64,000 nucleotides of DNA, from NCBI GenBank assembly GCA_964532485.1, contig CAZHKE010000011.1:18941-82940 (forward strand), given 5' to 3'. Origin of the DNA: DATBSK01 sp964532485. Lineage in GTDB: Bacteria > Actinomycetota > Acidimicrobiia > IMCC26256 > PALSA-555. This document shows positions 59,276-64,000 of the stretch, one piece after another (the stretch's first letter is position 1; each line of letters starts with the position of its first letter). Under the pieces are notes generated by a model that saw only the letters and a list, made by a program, of their open reading frames with translations, was not told the origin of the DNA and ran no database searches. Position numbers and translations under genes: made by a program.

Positions 59276-60794
59276 GCTCGGCGCCACCCTACGCGAGGCA
59301 GCGGTCCGCTTCGACGACGTTCCGGCATACGTGTCGGAGCGTGGTTGGCCCTTGTCGTACTCGTTCCTCGATCGCGCCTCCGACGAGCTCGCGGTCGGGC
59401 TCGCGCGCCGCGGGGTCGCCGAGGGCTCGGTGGTCGCGCTCGTGCTCCCGCCCGGACCCGAGTACCTGGTCGGCTACCTCGCCGCCGCCAAGCTCGGCGC
59501 CGTCACCGCGGGCGTCAACGACCGGCTGACATCCGGTGAGCGTGCGGTCGTGCTCGAGCGCGCGACCCCTGACCTGGTCATCGCATCGCCGACGACCGCC
59601 CCGGCCGACCACGACGGGGTCGTGGTCGAGGCGGCGGCGACCGCCGACGAGCTCTACCACGAGGATCGCGTTCCCGATGCCGCGCCTCCCCCGCTGGCGG
59701 CCGACCCCGACCGGGCCGTCGCCATCGTGTTCACGTCGGGCACCACGGGCGTCCCGAAGGGCGCGCTCTACTGCAACCGACAGCTCTCGTTCATCACCCG
59801 AACCGATGTCGGCGACACCTGGGGCGCGGGCGGCCGCGGGATGACCGGCACGTCGTTCGCGCATCTCGGCTTCATGACCAAGCTGCCCGGGAACCTCCAG
59901 CGCGGTGGCACGCAGCTCATCATGAGCCGCTGGAGCGCGCGCGGCGCGCTCGAGCTCTTGGCGCGCGAGCGGCTGACGACGGTCGGGGGCGTTCCGACCC
60001 AGCTCGCGCTCATGCTCCGTCAGCCCGACTTCGACGACTTCGACCTGAGCAGCGTCGCGCTGATCGTCGCCGGCGGCGGTCCCATCACTCCGGGCCTCGC
60101 GCAGGAGGCGCGCGAGCGCTTCGGCGCCAAGCTCGCGACGCGCTACTCGTGCACGGAGGCCGGCATCGGGCTCGGCACCGGGTACGACGATCCCGACGAG
60201 GACGCCGTCGTGAGCGTGGGCCGTCCGCTGCCCGGAGTCGAGCTCGCCGTGCTCGACGACGACGACCGACCAGTACCGAGCGGCGACGTCGGCACCGTGT
60301 GCATCCGGTCCCCGGCTGTGATGTCGGGCTACTGGCTCGACCCCGACGCGACGGCGGCCGCGTTCACCGCCGACGGCCACGTCCGCACCGGGGACCTCGG
60401 GTGGGTCGACGAGCACGGACGGCTCCGCCTCGTCGGCCGCTCGAAGGAGATGTACGTGCGCGGCGGCTACAACGTGTACCCGGTCGAGGTGGAGGCCGTG
60501 CTGTCGCAGCACCCGGCGATCGCGTCGGTCGCGGTCGTGCCTCGTGCCGACCCGGTGATGGGCGAGGTCGGCGTGGCGGTCGTCGTGCCCGCCGAGGGCG
60601 CAGGAGCGCCACCGCTCGCGGAACTGCGCGCGTTCGCCCGGGACGATCTCGCCGCGTACAAGCTGCCCGAGGACCTGCACGTGGTCGAAGCGCTGCCCCT
60701 CACCGCCGGCGACAAGGTCGATCGCCGCGTCCTCACCGAGTCGATCCAGCAGACCAGCGCGCCGCGGCACCCAGAGACGACAGGACCCCGGTAG
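59274..60794 (+). CDS. AMP-forming acyl-CoA ligase (FadD-like)
   Basis: A 506-residue ANL-superfamily ligase that makes acyl-CoA through an acyl-adenylate. The P-loop is VFTSGTTGVPKGALYCNRQL near residue 160. RYSCTEAGIGLGTGYDDP is the A5 region, GYWLDPDATAAAFTADGHVR the A7/A8 region, GRSKEMYVRGGYNVYPVEVE the hinge and TAGDKVDRRVLTE the catalytic Lys. It may activate the acid that enters the pathway. It is leaderless and divergent from tetR. The acyl-CoA dehydrogenase follows four bases after the stop. Confidence 0.94.
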   Translation: MLGATLREAAVRFDDVPAYVSERGWPLSYSFLDRASDELAVGLARRGVAEGSVVALVLPPGPEYLVGYLAAAKLGAVTAGVNDRLTSGERAVVLERATPDLVIASPTTAPADHDGVVVEAAATADELYHEDRVPDAAPPPLAADPDRAVAIVFTSGTTGVPKGALYCNRQLSFITRTDVGDTWGAGGRGMTGTSFAHLGFMTKLPGNLQRGGTQLIMSRWSARGALELLARERLTTVGGVPTQLALMLRQPDFDDFDLSSVALIVAGGGPITPGLAQEARERFGAKLATRYSCTEAGIGLGTGYDDPDEDAVVSVGRPLPGVELAVLDDDDRPVPSGDVGTVCIRSPAVMSGYWLDPDATAAAFTADGHVRTGDLGWVDEHGRLRLVGRSKEMYVRGGYNVYPVEVEAVLSQHPAIASVAVVPRADPVMGEVGVAVVVPAEGAGAPPLAELRAFARDDLAAYKLPEDLHVVEALPLTAGDKVDRRVLTESIQQTSAPRHPETTGPR

Positions 60795-60798
60795 CCGC

Positions 60799-61923
60799 AT
60801 GGAGCTCGAGTTCACACCCGATCAGGAAGAGCTGCGCGACACGGTGCGCTCGGTGCTCGCCCGAGAGTGCCCACCGAGCCTCGTGCGGGCGGTCATCGAC
60901 GACTCGACCAAGGCGCTGTCGTTGTGGTCACAGATGGTCGGGCTCGGGTGGCCCGCGCTGACGATCGCGGAGGACGCGGGCGGCATCGGCCTCGGACCGG
61001 TCGAGCTCGCGGTCGTCGTGGAGGAGCTCGGCCGCGTCATCGCGCCGGGGCCCTTCTTCGCCACCGTGACCCAGCTCGTGCCGGTGGTCAAGGCGCTCGG
61101 CGCGCCCGAACAGCAAGCACAGGTGCTGGGCGCGGTCGCCCAGGGGGCGGCGACGGGAACGCTGGCGCTCACCGAGCGCGGCGGCACGTCGTTCGATCCG
61201 GCGAGGGTGCAGACGCTCGCGACCCGCGTCGACGGCGGTTGGCGGCTCGATGGCCGGAAGGCCGGCGTCCTGTCGGGCAGCGAGGTCGACGAGCTCGTGG
61301 TGATCGCGCGCGTCGACGACACCGACGGGGTCGGCGCGTTCCGCGTGGCCCGTGACGACGCCGTGCTCGAACCGGCCGAGCCGATGGATCCCACTCGCTC
61401 GCTGGTCGACGTCGTGCTCGACGGCGTGCACGTCGACGACGAGTGCGTGCTCGGGGAGCCGGGGGCGGCGTCGCTCGAGCCCGCGCGCCGAGCGGTCGAC
61501 GAAGCCGTGACGGCGCTCGCGCTCGAGACCGTCGGAGCATGCCAGTCGATCCTCGACATCACGCTCCAGTACGCCAAGGAGCGCGAGCAGTTCGGCGTGC
61601 CGATCGGGTCGTTCCAGGCGATCAAGCACAAGCTCGCCGACATGCTCGTCGCCGTCGAGCGCGCTCGAGCGACCGGGTACTTCGCCGCCGTCACGCTCGC
61701 CGAGGACGATCCTCGCCGGTCGCTCGCCGCGTCGACCGCGAAGGTCGCCGCCGGTGACTGCCGACGGCTCCTCGCGAAGGAGGGCATCCAGATCCACGGC
61801 GGCATCGGCTACACGTGGGAGCACGACATGCACCTCTACGTGCGCCGGGCCACTGCGGACAGTCAGCTCCTCGGCACCGCGCGCGAGCACCGCGCGCGGA
61901 TCGCCGATCTCCTGGGCGTCTAG
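60799..61923 (+). CDS. Acyl-CoA dehydrogenase family protein
   Basis: A 374-residue flavoprotein with the ACAD fold. Residues LEFTPDQEELRDTVRSVLAR open the helical domain. TGTLALTERGGTSFDPARVQ marks the FAD/substrate region and REQFGVPIGSFQAIKHKLAD is the signature. IQIHGGIGYTWEHDMHLYV lies near the end. Where many ACADs have the catalytic Glu before Gly-Thr, this reads SQLLGTAREH, so the base is absent there. Such subunits can work in heteromeric FadE complexes, or use a Glu elsewhere. It is co-transcribed with the ligase. Confidence 0.92.
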   Translation: MELEFTPDQEELRDTVRSVLARECPPSLVRAVIDDSTKALSLWSQMVGLGWPALTIAEDAGGIGLGPVELAVVVEELGRVIAPGPFFATVTQLVPVVKALGAPEQQAQVLGAVAQGAATGTLALTERGGTSFDPARVQTLATRVDGGWRLDGRKAGVLSGSEVDELVVIARVDDTDGVGAFRVARDDAVLEPAEPMDPTRSLVDVVLDGVHVDDECVLGEPGAASLEPARRAVDEAVTALALETVGACQSILDITLQYAKEREQFGVPIGSFQAIKHKLADMLVAVERARATGYFAAVTLAEDDPRRSLAASTAKVAAGDCRRLLAKEGIQIHGGIGYTWEHDMHLYVRRATADSQLLGTAREHRARIADLLGV

Positions 61924-61936
61924 CGCCGGCCGGGGA

Positions 61937-62698
61937 TCAGGTGAAGACGATCTCCCAGATCGCGTACCACACGACCACGAGCACCAGACCGGCCCCGATC
62001 GCACGGCGATGGTCGTCGAAGATCCAGTTCGTGACGTTCTGGCCCTTGCCGCCGATCAGCCCGAGGGCGCTGAGCTCGAGCACGGCCCAGATCACCGCGG
62101 TGATGATCCAGTAGACGGCCCGGTTGTCCTCGGTCGTGAAGTTGCCCCCGACGCTCCAGAAGTGCGACGTGAACACCATGAACATCAGCATCGGGAACGA
62201 GAAGATCGTGTTCATGCGGGACGCGAGCAGCGCGGTGCGGCCCGCATCGGCCGCGGCCGGGTCGGCCTGCCCCCCGCCGATGACGTTGCGGGCGTTGGCG
62301 ATCACGACCTTCTGCTTGGGCCAGATCACGAGCCACACGTTGAGGAACATCGTGATGCCCAACAGCATCCCGGTGGCGATGCTGACGCCCGGCACCGACT
62401 TGAAGTAGCCGTCGGTCAGGAACGCGCCGTCGCCACCGCCGGCGAGCGGGATGAAGCCGATCAGCAGGCCGAAGAGCAGGGTCGCCGCGGCCGCCCAGCG
62501 GAACCACCACAGCGCTCGTGAGGCGATCTTGTCGGTCACCTCGTTGCGGGTGCCACCGTCGAGCTGCGCGAACGCGGGCACCTGCACGAAGTTGAAGTAG
62601 TAGAGCAGACCGATCCAGGTGATCCCCGAGAGGATGTGCGCCCACCGGGATGCGCTGTTGAGGCCGTAGTTGTCGAAGATGTCCAGTGCCAGCACCAT
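61937..62698 (-). CDS. PuuD-like urate-hydroxylase membrane domain protein, no cytochrome c part
   Basis: A 253-residue integral membrane protein with about seven or eight helices. The start NSASRWAHILSGITWIGLLYYFNFVQVPAF and the later KVVIANARNVIGGGQADPAA and SFPMLMFMVFTSHFWSVGGN match the membrane domain of PuuD. Full-length PuuD carries a C-terminal cytochrome c; here no CxxCH or any Cys is seen. It may work with a separate cytochrome or do something else. AGGAGGGGG lies about seven bases before ATG 62698. A TACGTT box is at 62738-62743. No purine genes are nearby. Confidence 0.82.
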   Translation of the reverse strand: MVLALDIFDNYGLNSASRWAHILSGITWIGLLYYFNFVQVPAFAQLDGGTRNEVTDKIASRALWWFRWAAAATLLFGLLIGFIPLAGGGDGAFLTDGYFKSVPGVSIATGMLLGITMFLNVWLVIWPKQKVVIANARNVIGGGQADPAAADAGRTALLASRMNTIFSFPMLMFMVFTSHFWSVGGNFTTEDNRAVYWIITAVIWAVLELSALGLIGGKGQNVTNWIFDDHRRAIGAGLVLVVVWYAIWEIVFT

Positions 62699-62737
62699 CG
62701 TGCGGCCCCCCTCCTGCGTCGTGGCGATCCGGGCGGC

Positions 62738-62743
62738 AACGTA
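62738..62743 (-). promoter_or_regulatory. Possible -10 box for the PuuD-like gene
   Basis: Minus-strand TACGTT fits TANNNT about 40 bases before the ATG; a strong Shine-Dalgarno is present, so this mRNA would have a leader. Confidence 0.4.
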
Positions 62744-62788
62744 GCACCGTCACGCCCGAGCGCGAAGGACCGGCTGCTGCGTCCGACC

Positions 62789-63283
62789 TCAGAGGTCGGG
62801 CGAGCGGGGGTCGGAGCCCGCCGCGGCCTCCATCGGCTCCCGCCGCGGGACGACCATCGACGAGAAGTCGGCGAACGCGATCACGTTGCCGGGCGGGTCG
62901 GTGACCCGGATCTCCACGACGATGAGCATCCGGCCTGCCCGCATCAGCCGCGCCTGCGCGGTGACGGTGTCACCCTTGGGGCGCCCGAGGTAGCGCACGT
63001 GGAGGTCGGCGGTCACGAGGCTCTGGGTGACCGGGTCGAAGCCCGACGCCCGCGCCGCGCACGACCCCGCGGCGACGTCGATCAGGGTGGCGATCGCGCC
63101 GCCGTGGAGGTTGCCCGAGGCGTTGAACGCCTCGTCGCGCACCGGCATCGAGACCCGCACCACGCCCGGCTCGTCGGTCTCGTGGAACCGGAAGCCGAGC
63201 AGCGAGTGCAGCGGCGTCTCGTGGAAGATCACCCGGAGGTGGTCGAGCAGCGCGTCGCCGCGCAGGTCTGCCGGCTCGGTCAC
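62789..63283 (-). CDS. PaaI-family acyl-CoA thioesterase
   Basis: A 164-residue single hot-dog thioesterase. The motif NASGNLHGGAIATLIDVAAGS near residue 50 holds the conserved HGG and Asp of PaaI/YbgC-like enzymes. LVTADLHVRYLGRPKGDTV and VVEIRVTDPPGNVIAFADFS complete the fold. It would release CoA from an aryl- or acyl-CoA. GTG 63281-63283 overlaps the histidine-phosphatase stop by four bases. It also lies seven bases after a TAGATT box inside that gene, so both coupled and leaderless translation are possible. Confidence 0.92.
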   Translation of the reverse strand: MTEPADLRGDALLDHLRVIFHETPLHSLLGFRFHETDEPGVVRVSMPVRDEAFNASGNLHGGAIATLIDVAAGSCAARASGFDPVTQSLVTADLHVRYLGRPKGDTVTAQARLMRAGRMLIVVEIRVTDPPGNVIAFADFSSMVVPRREPMEAAAGSDPRSPDL

Positions 63284-63858
63284 AGTGGCGAATCTATCTG
63301 GGGCCCTGCGGTCGCGGGCCCTGCGATCGGGTCGTCGAACGAGACCGGCGTGAGCGCCCCGGCCGCGTCGACGTCGAGCTCGGTGACCGAGGCGTGCCCG
63401 GGCATGCAGCACACGAGCCGGTCGTCGCCGGTGGCGGCACCGACGGCGGTGTTGATGGCCACGTAGTGCGTGAAGACCACGGCGTCGGACTCGAACGCCG
63501 CGAGCCGGTCGAGGAGCTCAGCGCGCCAGCGGTGGAGGTCGGGCGCGACCTCGGTCCAGCGTGCTGCGAGCACGCCGCGGAGCCAGGTCCCTCGGGCATC
63601 GAGGTCGTCGACGGGTGAGGGCACCTCGCCGACCGCGGGGACCACGATCGCCGCGGTCCCCCACCGTCGCGCGAGCGGCGCCGCGGTCTCACGGGCCCGG
63701 CGCAGCGGCGACGTCGTCACCGGGAGCGGGCCCCGGTGCGAGAGGCGCTCGGCCACGCCTGCGGCCTGCCGGACACCCACGGCGTCGAGGGGCGCATCGG
63801 TGCTCTGGCTCCAGGTCGCGGCCGGTCGCGCGTGACGGACGAGCAGCAGCCGGGTCAT
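63280..63858 (-). CDS. Histidine phosphatase family protein
   Basis: A 192-residue phosphoglycerate-mutase-like protein. The catalytic RHG-type motif reads LLLVRHARPAATW near residue 4, with Ala in place of Gly. Further marks are the Arg in VTTSPLRRARETAAPLA and the second catalytic His in VVFTHYVAINTAVG. The usual Glu lies within AAIVVPAVGEVPSP. The substrate is unknown. ATG 63856-63858 lies nine bases after TACGGT, a leaderless arrangement. The thioesterase gene overlaps its 3' end. Confidence 0.9.
   Translation of the reverse strand: MTRLLLVRHARPAATWSQSTDAPLDAVGVRQAAGVAERLSHRGPLPVTTSPLRRARETAAPLARRWGTAAIVVPAVGEVPSPVDDLDARGTWLRGVLAARWTEVAPDLHRWRAELLDRLAAFESDAVVFTHYVAINTAVGAATGDDRLVCCMPGHASVTELDVDAAGALTPVSFDDPIAGPATAGPQIDSPL
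63291..63296 (-). promoter_or_regulatory. Internal -10 box for leaderless thioesterase transcript
   Basis: Minus-strand TAGATT, seven bases before GTG 63281-63283, within the end of the phosphatase gene. Confidence 0.45.
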
Positions 63859-63867
63859 CGCACGCGC

Positions 63868-63873
63868 ACCGTA
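63868..63873 (-). promoter_or_regulatory. -10 box for leaderless histidine phosphatase transcript
   Basis: Minus-strand TACGGT, nine bases before ATG 63856-63858. Confidence 0.5.
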
Positions 63874-63894
63874 TCGCCGAGCCCAGGAGTCATC

Positions 63895-64000
63895 ATGCAA
63901 CGATCCCGATCCGTCGTCGTCGCGAGCCTCGCGTCGGTCGCGCTCGCCCCGCCGGGCGAGGAGCTCGGGGCGCTCGCAGACCCGGCGGCCGCGGAGATGA
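63895..64000 (+). CDS. Start of a probable secreted protein (partial)
   Basis: ATG 63895 is preceded at five bases by AGGAG and opens a frame that runs to the window edge. The first residues, MQRSRSVVVASLASVALAPP, look like a signal peptide (basic start, hydrophobic core, Ala near a cleavage site). Only 35 codons are visible, so no family can be named. It is divergent from the histidine phosphatase gene. Confidence 0.45.
   Translation, partial: MQRSRSVVVASLASVALAPPGEELGALADPAAAEM

Overview
The window is a very GC-rich, densely packed actinobacterial chromosome segment. Mean G+C looks to be about 70-75 %, most genes overlap their neighbours by 4 bases, and GTG and TTG starts are common. The division/cell-wall order (mraZ-rsmH-ftsL-ftsI-murE-murF-mraY-murD-ftsW-murG-murC-murB-ftsQ-ftsZ-pgeF-yggS-sepF), an F420-type luciferase-like oxidoreductase, a DUF3040 protein and many CoA-catabolic genes suggest an actinobacterium of the Acidimicrobiia kind. 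That placement is inference. No rRNA, tRNA, CRISPR array, transposase or phage gene was recognised.

1-18.3 kb, minus strand: the complete dcw cluster, read right to left from mraZ to the start of sepF, which leaves the left edge. MurE carries DNPR, so meso-diaminopimelate peptidoglycan is expected. A TTGACG-17-TAGGGT promoter drives mraZ, inside a 416-base gene-free region with a 16-base direct repeat and a long inverted repeat. A second long inverted repeat of like architecture lies in the mraZ-rsmH spacer. ftsZ has an unusual acidic N-terminal extension, with one plausible leaderless start upstream and one Shine-Dalgarno-led start at the usual FtsZ N-terminus.

18.7-28.2 kb: an HNH endonuclease and a small conserved protein (minus), then a MoxR ATPase-DUF58-transglutaminase operon (plus). 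Next comes a minus-strand operon NUDIX-dinB-Gfo/Idh-DUF3040-MerR-like, and a small membrane protein divergent from it.

28.2-45.8 kb: mixed metabolism. One operon holds a phosphofructokinase with PPi-type residues, acyl-CoA thioesterase II, threonine aldolase, an SDR and a PIG-L deacetylase. Around it are glycerol kinase, an acyltransferase, an AlaC-like aminotransferase, a HAD protein and an enoyl-CoA hydratase. A further operon holds an SRPBCC protein, a small acidic protein, a ROK glucokinase and the F420-type oxidoreductase. Then follow a GT4 glycosyltransferase and the set MFS / enoyl-CoA hydratase / FAD reductase.

45.9-63.3 kb: a CoA-thioester catabolic island. It includes an ADP-forming acyl-CoA synthetase, enoyl-CoA hydratase, an Ltp2-like thiolase with its DUF35 partner, a MerR regulator with a clear operator and a 42-codon divergent ORF, a COG2159 amidohydrolase, and a tandem CaiB/BaiF CoA-transferase. 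It continues with two SDRs, a MaoC-type hydratase, a TetR regulator, an AMP-forming acyl-CoA ligase and an acyl-CoA dehydrogenase. The genes could together activate, dehydrogenate, hydrate, oxidise and cleave an unknown acyl-CoA. A PuuD-like membrane domain, a PaaI thioesterase, a histidine phosphatase and the start of a probable secreted protein close the window.

Regulation: many genes that begin a transcription unit have a TANNNT box 6-10 bases before the start codon, the arrangement of actinobacterial leaderless mRNAs. Operon-internal genes mostly rely on ATGA/GTGA overlaps.
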